A stretch of 24,523 nucleotides of DNA. Origin: CAZCVI01 sp964502145. GTDB lineage: Bacteria > Acidobacteriota > Aminicenantia > UBA2199. Below are positions 1 through 7,273 of the stretch, one piece after another. The stretch spans positions 1 through 24,523 of the forward strand of contig CAZCVI010000104.1 of NCBI GenBank assembly GCA_964502145.1, given 5' to 3'. A program made the translations under genes and the position numbers. The number at the start of each line of letters is the position of its first letter. Position 1 is the first letter of the stretch. The notes beneath the pieces were generated by a model. The model did no database searches, had not been told where the DNA came from, and was given only the letters and a program-made list of their open reading frames with translations.

Positions 1-85
1 AATTAAGTTTTAGCGTCGGCTTCGCGAACAGGTGTAGTTCAATTTTTTTGTGGAAGTTGGCTTCGCGACGCGAAAACTCTAAATC

Positions 86-177
86 ATTATGGGAAGTATG
101 GGATAAAAAGAAATATTCCCATTCCTCCCATAATTCCCATACTTCCCATACTTCCCATAATTCCCAGAATTCCCATT
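86..177. repeat. 9-bp tandem repeat array with long hairpin
   Basis: A run of degenerate 9-bp units of the type TTCCCATAC or TTCCCATAA covers about 116-177. The 18-bp block at 86-103 (ATTATGGGAAGTATGGGA) is the exact reverse complement of 144-161, so the region can fold into a long hairpin. No gene is supported in 1-362: the minus-strand ORF crossing here reads the repeat as Gly/Asn/Tyr tripeptides and continues antisense into htrA, so it is rejected. The direct repeat GGCTTCGCGA also occurs twice within the first 70 bases. Confidence 0.8.
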
Positions 178-325
178 AACTTGGCAATGAATCCAGATTC
201 GCCGCAATAGTTGCTTTAAACTGCATTTTCTTATACAATCATCCATGAAACTATTTGCAAAAAGTTTGCGTCTCAACTGTCTAGCTTGGGCATGAGTATC
301 ATGTCTAAAAGAAAATAGAAGCGTA

Positions 326-347
326 GCAAATTGAATAAACAATTTGC
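326..347. promoter_or_regulatory. Perfect inverted repeat just upstream of the htrA ribosome binding site
   Basis: GCAAATTG (326-333) and CAATTTGC (340-347) form a perfect 8-bp inverted repeat around a 6-nt AT-rich spacer. It ends only 4 nt before the GGAGG ribosome binding site at 352-356. It could be a repressor operator or an mRNA hairpin affecting htrA translation. It does not match the CIRCE element. No convincing -35/-10 pair was found nearby, so the role is inference. Confidence 0.5.
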
Positions 348-362
348 AAATGGAGGAAATAA

Positions 363-1811
363 ATGAAAAAGATTGGATGGATTGCAGGTGTGAGTTTTTT
401 AGCCGGGGCGCTGTTTTTTGCCCTGTTTTTTGGATACTTTCAACCGTCAACTGGGACGGGTAACGAAAAGAATGGCTCGGAAATGGTGTTACGACAGCCA
501 GTAGCAGAAGCCGATACCATGGACTTCCAGTCCAAAGGTTTGAACTTTGCGCCATTGGTAAAAAAGGTCAGAGCCGCCGTTGTCAAAGTGCTGGCCGACT
601 CGGTCCGGGAAAGCCAGGGCGATTTGTTCGAACAGTTCTTTAATCGTCGCCCCCAACGGGAACGGGTCCCTGGCGTAGGAGCTGGTTTTTTGATCAGCGC
701 CGATGGCTATATCATCACCAATAATCATGTAGTAAAAGACGCGATTAAAGTCACTGTAAAAACCATTGAAGGTACAGAATATACGGCCCGCATCGTGGGC
801 ACAGACCCCCGCACAGACCTGGCACTGTTAAAAGTAAAAGGAGAAAACCTGCCCTTTATCAAACTGGGCGATTCCAATAAAGTCGAGGTAGGCGAATGGG
901 TTATTGCTATCGGAAACCCACTGAACCAAGATTTAACCGTTACCGCAGGAATCATTTCAGCTAAAGGCAGACAATTAGGAGTCGCCGAATACGAGGACTT
1001 CTTACAGACCGATGCAGCGATTAACATGGGTAATTCCGGTGGGCCATTAATCAATATGGAAGGTCGCGTGATTGGTATTAATTCCGCTATTCTCGCTCCT
1101 GCTGGCGGGAATATTGGTATCGGATTTGCCATTCCTTCCAGCATGGCGGAAAAAGTGGTTCGCGATCTACAGGAAAAAGGACGGGTAGTGCGCGGTTATA
1201 TGGGCGTCGGTGTCGACTACATGAGCGAAGCCGATGCCAAGGATTTTGATTTACCTGTGGCCGGTGTTCTGGTGACGCGCATTGAAGAAGATTCCCCGGC
1301 TGCGGTTGGCGGTTTAAAGAAATATGACCTGATCGTGGCCGTGAATGGCCAACCCGTTGAAAAAACAGTGGATGTTTCCATTAAAGTCGCTGAATCCAGA
1401 CCAGGAGATATCGTGACGTTAACAGTATATCGTAAACAAGAGAAAATGACACTCAAGATAAAAGTAGCGGAATCTCCTGATACCCTGACTTATACTTCCA
1501 AAATGGAAGGAAAAGACAGCCGGAGTTTTGATCTGGGCATGATCCTGGTGGAAAACAGCAAGACAATAGCCAGGGAGAATAACCTGCGCACGTCCACGGG
1601 CCTGTTTGTGAAACGGGTCAATCCCAGCGGCGCGGCAGCAGAAAACGGCATTCAAGATGGCGATGTGATTCTGGAAGCCAACCGCAAAGAGATCAGTACA
1701 GTAGAACAATTCCGCCGCATCGTGGCCGGGAAAGACCCGGGCACAGTGATCATGTTGTTTGTTAATCGAAATGGCGATGAAGGCATGATTCGTTTCAGGT
1801 TGCCCGAATGA
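363..1811 (+). CDS. HtrA/DegP-family serine protease with two PDZ domains
   Basis: Probable envelope quality-control protease of the HtrA (Do/DegP) family, 482 aa, a usual length. Residues 4-25 form a hydrophobic N-terminal anchor or uncleaved signal that would place the protein in the periplasm. The trypsin-like domain spans about 60-265. Its catalytic triad is visible: His122 in TNNHVV, Asp152 in DPRTDLALLKV, and Ser225 in GNSGGPL. Two PDZ domains follow, at about 275-370 (starting at RGYMGV) and 385-480 (second carboxylate-binding region around GLFVKRVNPSGAAAENG). The start is set by GGAGG at 352-356, six bases before ATG. The stop overlaps the next start by 4 nt (ATGA), so the two genes are translationally coupled. 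DegP, DegQ and DegS cannot be told apart from sequence alone, so no symbol is given. Confidence 0.96.
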   Translation: MKKIGWIAGVSFLAGALFFALFFGYFQPSTGTGNEKNGSEMVLRQPVAEADTMDFQSKGLNFAPLVKKVRAAVVKVLADSVRESQGDLFEQFFNRRPQRERVPGVGAGFLISADGYIITNNHVVKDAIKVTVKTIEGTEYTARIVGTDPRTDLALLKVKGENLPFIKLGDSNKVEVGEWVIAIGNPLNQDLTVTAGIISAKGRQLGVAEYEDFLQTDAAINMGNSGGPLINMEGRVIGINSAILAPAGGNIGIGFAIPSSMAEKVVRDLQEKGRVVRGYMGVGVDYMSEADAKDFDLPVAGVLVTRIEEDSPAAVGGLKKYDLIVAVNGQPVEKTVDVSIKVAESRPGDIVTLTVYRKQEKMTLKIKVAESPDTLTYTSKMEGKDSRSFDLGMILVENSKTIARENNLRTSTGLFVKRVNPSGAAAENGIQDGDVILEANRKEISTVEQFRRIVAGKDPGTVIMLFVNRNGDEGMIRFRLPE

Positions 1812-2692
1812 TATTCTATAAATCAGTCGCTTCAGGCAATGATTTTCTGCATGTCGATACGCGGGAATTCCAGGCCTATGTCAAAGCAATAACAGCCAAT
1901 GCCGGGGTAACACCCGGCAAAGGCTCGTTAGTAGAACGCCTGTGCCGCAGACATACCGGTGCAGGCGCCGATGGTCTGGTGTATTATACTATAACCCCGT
2001 CTGCGGTAAAGTTCGAGATTTTTAACCAGGACGGCAACGAGGCGGAACTATCCGGTAACGGCATGGGTGGTTTGGCCGCGTTGATGTTTTACCTGGAACT
2101 GTTTTTAGACCGCGTGACGTTGGATACCCGGGTGGGACGCCGAACCCATACACTACTGTCACGCCACGGCAATTGCTTTCGTATCAATATCGAGATTGGG
2201 CCCCCGGATTTTGCCGCCACCCATTTTTTCCCCTTCTTGGAAAAAGATAAAGATAAATATAAACTGGAATACCAATACAATGGACTGACTTTTTATCCGG
2301 TTTCCGTGGGCAATCCCCACGTGGTGGTTATTCCGGCGAAACACATGGAAGATAACGAGCTGGAAATGCTGGGACGCCAATTGGAAAGCGCGGAGATATT
2401 CCCGCATAAAACCAATGTGGAATTTGTAATGGCGGCAGGTCAGGGACCGGTTTGTTATGAAACTGGCGCGAATGTGCGCCTCTTTTTTTACGAACGCGGC
2501 GTGGGTCGAACCTTGGCCTCTTCCACGGGTAGCGCGGCTGTGTTTGCGGTGCTGCAAAAATTGGGGAAACTGACAGACAGGCTAATCATAACGGGACAAA
2601 ATCAAGGCGAAAAAGTTATCATATCAGGGAAAGAAAATATTTATATTGAAAACTCGGTGGAAATAGTGTATAAAGGAGTATTAGAGATTTAA
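1808..2692 (+). CDS. DapF-family (diaminopimelate epimerase-like) protein lacking both catalytic cysteines
   Basis: Homologue of diaminopimelate epimerase, which interconverts LL- and meso-DAP for lysine and peptidoglycan synthesis. The family fold is clear: SGNDF at 9-13, FNQDGNEAE at 72-80, SVGNPHVV at 166-173, NVEFV at 203-207, and ERGVG at 229-233. The two catalytic cysteines of DapF (Cys73 and Cys217 in common numbering) are replaced. The first motif reads ELSGNGMGG with Ser82, and the second reads RTLASSTGS with Ser238, where the family has ETxACGTGA; the Glu of that motif is Arg here. At 294 aa it is near normal length, and there is no frameshift, so it looks like a maintained protein. 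It starts inside the htrA stop codon (4-nt overlap). It is probably not an ordinary DAP epimerase and may have a different substrate or a non-catalytic role. Confidence 0.85.
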   Translation: MIFYKSVASGNDFLHVDTREFQAYVKAITANAGVTPGKGSLVERLCRRHTGAGADGLVYYTITPSAVKFEIFNQDGNEAELSGNGMGGLAALMFYLELFLDRVTLDTRVGRRTHTLLSRHGNCFRINIEIGPPDFAATHFFPFLEKDKDKYKLEYQYNGLTFYPVSVGNPHVVVIPAKHMEDNELEMLGRQLESAEIFPHKTNVEFVMAAGQGPVCYETGANVRLFFYERGVGRTLASSTGSAAVFAVLQKLGKLTDRLIITGQNQGEKVIISGKENIYIENSVEIVYKGVLEI

Positions 2693-2734
2693 ATCACTCC
2701 AAATTTTAAAGCAACATCAAAGGCGCAAGGAAAA

Positions 2735-3370
2735 ATGAAAAAAAAATCGGTACTATTTCTAATCATCCTAACAGCGTTTCAATTGGCTTTAATCGGCGAT
2801 ACCCTGTATACTACGGATCGTAAGTCGTATGAAGGGAAGATCGTGGCTTTCAAGTATGACACTATCTATTTTAACGTGTACAAGTTCGATAAGGTTTTTA
2901 CTACCATGCGGTTCCCCATGAACGAAATCTGGAAAATCGAATTGAATAAACCCAAAAAAGCGGGCTTGGGTTCTTCCTTTGAAGTGGAACAAGATTACAA
3001 TAAATTAAGGAAAGGAAAACGAAGCAAAGTTCTGACTCTCAACTCTGCGACAGCCTGGCTTGATACAGGAATTGATGTTAAAGTCCGTCAAGGTTTTCTT
3101 TTTTCTGCCACCGGTTCGATTTATATTGATCCCAGGTCCATGGTCTACCAGAACGGCGAAGAGTACCTCAATTGGAATAAGCAAAAACCTTTACCCAATC
3201 AACCCACTGGCGCGATCATCGGCAAAGTAGGACAAAAAGGAAAACCTTTTTATATCGGAAATAATCAGATGCCCTATCAAGTAGTTGAAGCGGGGCGTTT
3301 ATTTATCGGTATCAATGATTTCGACTTCAAAGACAACACCGGCCAGTTTTCGGTCACACTCTATTATTAA
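2735..3370 (+). CDS. Exported protein with C-terminal LecA (PA-IL)-like domain
   Basis: 211-aa protein with a typical signal peptide: KKK followed by a hydrophobic stretch to about residue 20. The first half, about 22-75, is a beta-rich segment with no family I can name. The second half, about 98-211, follows the pattern of the PA-IL/LecA galactose-binding lectin fold: a TGIDVKVRQGFLFSATG strand pair, GAIIGKVG (159-166), and GRLFIGINDFDF followed by DNTGQFSVTL (187-209). In LecA the ND...NNSGSF loop supplies calcium and sugar ligands. A comparable IND...DNTGQF is present, but the exact ligands cannot be assigned. The gene lies 42 bp after the dapF-like gene with AAGGAA as a ribosome binding site, so it may end the same transcript. 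The lectin assignment is by motif only. Confidence 0.75.
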   Translation: MKKKSVLFLIILTAFQLALIGDTLYTTDRKSYEGKIVAFKYDTIYFNVYKFDKVFTTMRFPMNEIWKIELNKPKKAGLGSSFEVEQDYNKLRKGKRSKVLTLNSATAWLDTGIDVKVRQGFLFSATGSIYIDPRSMVYQNGEEYLNWNKQKPLPNQPTGAIIGKVGQKGKPFYIGNNQMPYQVVEAGRLFIGINDFDFKDNTGQFSVTLYY

Positions 3371-3386
3371 AGGGATTTAAAAGACC

Positions 3387-3484
3387 CCCACGAATTACTC
3401 GAATTAACACGAATTAAAGAAACACCCATTAAAAAAGGACATTTTTTTTAGTGTTCATTCGTGGAAATTCGTGTAATTCGTGGG
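3387..3484. repeat. 98-bp palindromic intergenic repeat, copy 1
   Basis: Near-palindrome with outer arms CCCACGAATTAC(T)CGAATT and its complement. The interior carries CACCCATTAAAAAAGGAC followed by a T-run. On the plus strand it is followed by GGCCAC and nine T, so it can act as a rho-independent-type terminator. It lies between the convergent ends of the LecA-like gene (plus, ends 3370) and the DUF2442 gene (minus, ends 3546). A second copy of exactly the same length is at 6135-6232. Confidence 0.85.
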
Positions 3485-3545
3485 CCACTTTTTTTTTCTT
3501 TAATCCATGGATTCCTTCTGTAGTTTTCTGATACGCCCCTGATAT

Positions 3546-3782
3546 TTATTCTTTCACGGAGTCTAGATACAGCGTATCAGGGCAGATATCTTGCTCATGG
3601 GGCCAAACCACGGTTCCGTCCAAAACGTTTACCTGTTTGAAATAACCGAAATCCTTCAGTTCACGAAAAACCCCAAAATTTAAGAGACCGGAACAATCGT
3701 ATTGTTTTCGTTCGCCGTTGGTGAATACCAGTCTCAGTTTGTAGTCATTGGTGGGTATCACTTCAGTAATTCTTGGATTCAT
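3546..3782 (-). CDS. DUF2442 domain-containing protein
   Basis: 78-aa protein with the hallmarks of DUF2442: an N-terminal beta pair (VIPTNDYKLRLVFTNGER), a central LLNFGVFRELKD segment, and the C-terminal WPHEQDICPDTLYLDS motif. The biochemical role of the family is unknown. Members often sit next to small toxin/antitoxin-like partners such as DUF4160. The start is fixed by GAGGTGA about 5 nt before ATG. A short minus-strand reading frame ends inside this ribosome binding site (TGA at 3786-3788), suggesting a two-gene unit, probably transcribed from the promoter at 3909-3937. Confidence 0.85.
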   Translation of the reverse strand: MNPRITEVIPTNDYKLRLVFTNGERKQYDCSGLLNFGVFRELKDFGYFKQVNVLDGTVVWPHEQDICPDTLYLDSVKE

Positions 3783-3785
3783 GTT

Positions 3786-3893
3786 TCACCTCAAAGGTTC
3801 AATCTTATAGGGTTGCTCTCCTGATACCGTAAGCTCCCAATTGGCAACCAGTTCTTCTTTGTGCAATAGAACATTAAAATTGATGGCATTTAT
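3786..3893 (-). pseudogene. Possible remnant of a small HicB-like/antitoxin gene upstream of DUF2442
   Basis: Minus-strand frame of about 35 codons reading INFNVLLHKEE, then a short stretch, then ending in PYKIEPLR and TGA. The opening resembles the first strand of HicB-like antitoxins (pattern FNVxxHKE). The frame lacks an ATG in phase: the only ATG near its start (3887-3889) is one base out of frame. It lies directly between a good promoter and the DUF2442 start. I read it as a decayed or internally deleted partner gene. It is too short for the family call to be firm. Confidence 0.35.
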
Positions 3894-3908
3894 TTACTCC
3901 ACTATTAA

Positions 3909-3937
3909 AATATAACATAATCACCTTTTTTTTTCAA
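3909..3937 (-). promoter_or_regulatory. Sigma70-type promoter for the DUF2442 unit
   Basis: On the minus strand TTGAAA (3937-3932) and TATATT (3914-3909) are separated by exactly 17 bp. Transcription would start near 3902 and read through the short remnant ORF into the DUF2442 gene. Confidence 0.5.
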
Positions 3938-3987
3938 CCGGAAAGCAGAACGCACATGAAAAAACCAGGACAGGCCGGAAAATCCCT

Positions 3988-4040
3988 TTTCTTTTTCTTT
4001 AATCTGTGTTAATCTTTTTAATCTGAGTAATCTGTGGACT
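3988..4040. repeat. Degenerate AATCTGTGTTAATC-type repeat
   Basis: Short tandem variants of TAATCTGTGT (TTTAATCTGTGTTAATC, TTTAATCTGAGTAATC, then TGTGGACTT) lie just before the CHAT-remnant gene. A diverged copy in the opposite orientation occurs at about 6077-6127 (ATCCACAGATGACACAG, then GACGGATTTACTCGG), directly abutting the second 98-bp palindrome. They look like members of a second dispersed intergenic repeat family. Between 3783 and 4072 no intact gene is seen. Confidence 0.55.
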
Positions 4041-4072
4041 TATTTTAAACGGGCAGAGCAGCGGAGACCATC

Positions 4073-4900
4073 ATGATGCGGCATGTTACCCTGAGATTGG
4101 ATTTAACCGAGATAGAACGGGATAGCTTAAACACCTATTACGAGGAGGTGGTCCAACACCTGGAACAGCACGAACCCTTGAGTATCCAGGTATTGGAAAA
4201 ACTCAAAGTGGCCTTAACCGACGTGGTCACTCATTCATCAGAATGGCAAAAGATATTACAGCAGGTCCATCACAGTGGCGACTATTTCTGTTTACGCCTG
4301 ATGCATGAGGACAATCTCCTGTTAAACCTGCCGTGGTCCATGGCCGTGGATCCCATTTCCGGCCAAGCACTGGGAACCCTACACAAGCTCTACATGGGCA
4401 AATCCGTGATGGATTATTATGTAGACAAGGAACCAGACCACCCGCTGGCGCCCGCGCCATTAAAAGTATTGGTGATGGTTTCCGCCCCAGAAGATGAGGA
4501 GAACCTGCGGCAGGACAGTTGGAAACATAGACTTTCCTATGAAGCGGAGGAACTGGCCATCCTGGAGCAAAGCCTGGCCATTAGAAGGGAGATCGATGAT
4601 CAAAGTGGCATCATCCCCACCCTCCACAATATGGCACAAATTGCGTTTCAAAATAAAGACATGGAAAAATACTTTGCCTATGAAACCGAAGCCTACCAAA
4701 TCGTCACCGCTATCAACGATGCCATGGGTATTTATGCTCTGGGCCAATATCTGGGATTTTTCTTGGCGCAAGCAGGCGACAAGGAACAGGGGTTGGCAAT
4801 GCTTTACCGCAGCCTAAAAATCGACCAAAGCGCGGGCTTCCCGGATGTGGGAGATGTGGAAGAGGCTATTAAAGAAATCGAAAATGGGGAAAAACAGTAG
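4073..4900 (+). CDS. CHAT-protein N-terminus fused to TPR tail, protease core missing
   Basis: 275-aa protein that looks like the two ends of a larger CHAT-TPR protein. Residues about 1-163 match the opening of a CHAT (caspase HetF associated with TPRs) region: LNLPWSMAVDP, then a LKVLVMVSAPEDEE strand, then LSYEAEELAIL. CHAT proteins would then continue to the catalytic His and Cys. Instead, at about residue 164-166 the sequence jumps into TPR-type helices: EQSLAIRREIDDQSGIIPTLHNMAQIA, helices with YFAYETEAYQI, and GLAMLYRSLKIDQSAGFPDV to about 255. No catalytic His/Cys pair is present. This suggests an in-frame internal deletion that left an open frame. Two ATGs (4073, 4076) follow GCGGAGACC. 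Expression and function are uncertain. Confidence 0.7.
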   Translation: MMRHVTLRLDLTEIERDSLNTYYEEVVQHLEQHEPLSIQVLEKLKVALTDVVTHSSEWQKILQQVHHSGDYFCLRLMHEDNLLLNLPWSMAVDPISGQALGTLHKLYMGKSVMDYYVDKEPDHPLAPAPLKVLVMVSAPEDEENLRQDSWKHRLSYEAEELAILEQSLAIRREIDDQSGIIPTLHNMAQIAFQNKDMEKYFAYETEAYQIVTAINDAMGIYALGQYLGFFLAQAGDKEQGLAMLYRSLKIDQSAGFPDVGDVEEAIKEIENGEKQ

Positions 4901-4919
4901 GAAGTAGGAAGAAAAAAGC

Positions 4920-6059
4920 ATGAAAAAAAAGAATTTACAATCAACAGGGGAGAGTAAACAAGAAATAAAGGAGATTGACATCACTACCGATTTATACCAC
5001 TCCATAAAAGTTATTATTGACAACGCTCGACAGGGTGTTCAAAAGGCAGTTAATACAGCCATGGTGGATGCATACTGGCATATTGGCCGCCTGATTGTTC
5101 AAGATGAACAAAAGGGCGAAAATCGCGCCGAATACGGTAAATTGCTGATTGAAGGTGTGGCGCAAAAACTAACAAGGGAATTCGGAAAAGGATTCTCTGC
5201 TCAACATCTATGGAATATGCGTCAGTTTTATCAGAAATTCTCTGCCCTGCAAAAAGAACTATCTGTTAATAATGAAACCTCAATTCTCTCCACACTGCGG
5301 AGAGAATTGAGTTGGTCCCATTATAAGATTCTGATGAGAGTGGAGAATCCCCTGTCTTGTATATGGTATATGAACGAGTCTGCCAACCAAAACTGGTCCA
5401 CCAGAGCTTTAGAACGACAGATCAATTCCCTCTATTATGAACGACTTTTAATAAGCCATGATAAAAAACCAGTCTTTCAGGAAGCGCAGGAAAAAACCTC
5501 GGCACTCCAGCAGACCCCTGCTGATTTTCTAAAAAATCCCTATGTCCTTGAATTCTTAAATATCAATGATAAAAGCAGTTATCGTGAATCTGAACTGGAA
5601 CAGGCAATTATCAACAAAATCCAGGAGTTCCTCTTGGAATTAGGCAAAGGCTTTGCTTTTGTCGCTCGCCAAAAACGGATTTCCACCGAGACCAAAGAGT
5701 TTTATGTGGACCTTGTTTTTTATAACTATATCCTGAAATGCTTTGTCCTAATAGACCTTAAAACAGGCGAATTGACTCACCAAGATGTGGGGCAGATGGA
5801 AATGTATGTGCGCATGTTCGATGATTTGCAGAAAGGCAAAGATGACAATCCTACGGTAGGGCTTATTCTTTGCACTGAAAAAGACAAAGCCATTGTAAAA
5901 TATTCTGTTTTAAACGAATACAAACAGCTCTTTGCTTCAAAATACATGCTCTATCTGCCCACCGAAGTTGAACTGGCCAGAGAACTGGAACGGGAGAAAC
6001 GAATGATCGAAGAAACATGGGCAATGGACGGGAAACCACCCACAAAAGGGGAAAAATAG
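4920..6059 (+). CDS. YhcG/DUF1016-family PDDEXK nuclease domain protein
   Basis: 379-aa member of the DUF1016 (YhcG) family, predicted nucleases found near restriction and mobile loci. The DUF1016 N-terminal helical domain covers about 24-190: AYWHIGRLIVQDEQ, a YGKLLIEGVAQKLTREFG helix, FSAQHLWNMRQFY, and RRELSWSHYKILMRV. The C-terminal PDDEXK-like domain covers about 205-365: GFAFVARQKRI, YVDLVFY with Asp264, VLIDLKTGEL with Asp279 and Lys281 (Asp where many families have Glu), and GQMEMYVRMFD with Gln292. Length is typical. It follows the CHAT remnant by 19 bp with GGAAG-type spacing. A perfect 13-bp inverted repeat lies inside the gene at 5279-5311. Confidence 0.9.
   Translation: MKKKNLQSTGESKQEIKEIDITTDLYHSIKVIIDNARQGVQKAVNTAMVDAYWHIGRLIVQDEQKGENRAEYGKLLIEGVAQKLTREFGKGFSAQHLWNMRQFYQKFSALQKELSVNNETSILSTLRRELSWSHYKILMRVENPLSCIWYMNESANQNWSTRALERQINSLYYERLLISHDKKPVFQEAQEKTSALQQTPADFLKNPYVLEFLNINDKSSYRESELEQAIINKIQEFLLELGKGFAFVARQKRISTETKEFYVDLVFYNYILKCFVLIDLKTGELTHQDVGQMEMYVRMFDDLQKGKDDNPTVGLILCTEKDKAIVKYSVLNEYKQLFASKYMLYLPTEVELARELEREKRMIEETWAMDGKPPTKGEK
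5279..5311. repeat. Perfect 13-bp inverted repeat inside the DUF1016 gene
   Basis: CTCAATTCTCTCC (5279-5291), a 7-nt loop, and GGAGAGAATTGAG (5299-5311). The segment encodes part of the conserved RRELSW region, so one arm is constrained by protein sequence. The hairpin in mRNA would be stable. Confidence 0.7.
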
Positions 6060-6134
6060 TGTGCCCAACAAAAGGATTTATCCACAGATGACACAGCTTT
6101 AGACGGATTTACTCGGATGGAAAAAGATTTTTTG

Positions 6135-6232
6135 CCCACGAATTACACGAATTGACACGAATTAAAAAAACACCCATTAAAAAAGGACATTTTTTTTTGT
6201 GTTCATTCGTGAAAATTCGTGTAATTCGTGGG
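6135..6232. repeat. 98-bp palindromic intergenic repeat, copy 2
   Basis: Second copy of the 98-bp near-palindrome, with arms CCCACGAATTACACGAATT and its exact complement at 6214-6232. It is followed by GGCCACTCTTTTTT on the plus strand. It lies between the convergent ends of the DUF1016 gene (plus, ends 6059) and thiH (minus, ends 6257), the same geometry as copy 1. This suggests use as a two-way terminator. Confidence 0.85.
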
Positions 6233-6256
6233 CCACTCTTTTTTAATATCCCGATC

Positions 6257-7273
6257 TCAGATCATTTCATTGGTAATATGCCGCCAATCGGTAAAAACGG
6301 GGTCCAATCCTTTTTGTTTCAACATGTCCGTAATCTCCACCACGGAGCGGCTGTCCATCACTTCAAACTGGGGGTCCTTGGCGTCACCACTACTATAACC
6401 ACCGACGTTGGTTTTAGAGGCAGCAGAAATTTTTGTGACGCCCAACATCACAGCATGGTCGCGAAAAGTTCCCTGTTCGCGCGTGGATAAATTGATCCCC
6501 ACGCGGGGAAATAAAATACGGGCCAGACAAATCAATTTGATTAACATCAGGTCAGATACCTGTACATAATCCAAAGGTGAAGGGGTGATAGGGATAATAC
6601 GGGGAAAAGAAAGGGAATACTCGACACCGGGATAATTTTTCTCCAGCCACTGGAGATGATTAAAAAGATTAAAAATATCCGCAGCAGTCTCGGACAATCC
6701 GAGCAAAACCCCCAGACTAATAGCACGAATCCCAGACCGGGCAATCCGTTCCGGCGTGGCATAACGATAATCATAATCTGCCTTTTTCCCTTTGGGATGC
6801 AGGAACTTATAGCGTTCTTTATCGTAAGTTTCCTGATAAACAGTAACGCCATCCACGCCGGCCAAAAACAATTCGCGGTACTCCGCTTCTTCCAGCGGGT
6901 AAATTTCCAGGCTGATGCTGGGAAAATACTGGCTGGCTTGTAGCACGGCTTCTTTGATATAGGATACCGGTGTTTTGGTTCTGGATTCACCGGTTAAAAG
7001 CAGGATATTGCGAATTCCCATGGCCGCGATTTTTTCCATTTCCGCGCGCATCTCTGGGCCGTCCAGTTTTTTTCGTGCCACTGGGCGATCATGCTGAAAA
7101 CCACAATAGAGGCAATAATTATCGCAATAATTGGCCAGATACAGCGGCGCATAAATCGACATAGCGCGACCAAAGTATTGGCGTGTTGTGGTCTGGGCGT
7201 GTTGCGCCAAATGTTCAATAAACCGGGGCTCGTTATTCTCCAGAACTTCTTTTATGTATGACAACAATATCAT
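6257..7273 (-). CDS. thiH: 2-iminoacetate synthase ThiH (radical SAM)
   Basis: Radical-SAM tyrosine lyase that makes 2-iminoacetate (dehydroglycine) for the thiazole moiety of thiamine. The [4Fe-4S] cluster motif is Cys50-x3-Cys54-x2-Cys57 within NYCDNYCLYCGF. Further ThiH landmarks are LLLTGESRTKTP, the EIYPLEEAEYRELFLAGVDG segment, VYQETYD, FPRIIP, STRE, and C-terminal DWRH. At 338 aa it is somewhat shorter than the ~377-aa E. coli protein, mainly at the N-terminus. Its start overlaps the thiG stop by 4 nt (ATGA), so it is the last gene of a coupled operon. Presence of ThiH rather than glycine oxidase ThiO points to anaerobic-type thiazole synthesis. Confidence 0.93.
   Translation of the reverse strand: MILLSYIKEVLENNEPRFIEHLAQHAQTTTRQYFGRAMSIYAPLYLANYCDNYCLYCGFQHDRPVARKKLDGPEMRAEMEKIAAMGIRNILLLTGESRTKTPVSYIKEAVLQASQYFPSISLEIYPLEEAEYRELFLAGVDGVTVYQETYDKERYKFLHPKGKKADYDYRYATPERIARSGIRAISLGVLLGLSETAADIFNLFNHLQWLEKNYPGVEYSLSFPRIIPITPSPLDYVQVSDLMLIKLICLARILFPRVGINLSTREQGTFRDHAVMLGVTKISAASKTNVGGYSSGDAKDPQFEVMDSRSVVEITDMLKQKGLDPVFTDWRHITNEMI

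Noticed and set aside
79..555. 158-codon minus-strand frame with Gly/Asn/Tyr repeats
   Set aside because: It is antisense to the start of htrA, and its repeats come from the 9-bp DNA array. No ribosome binding site or family was seen.
725..1709. Minus-strand frames inside htrA
   Set aside because: They lie opposite a confidently assigned protease and show no recognisable motifs.
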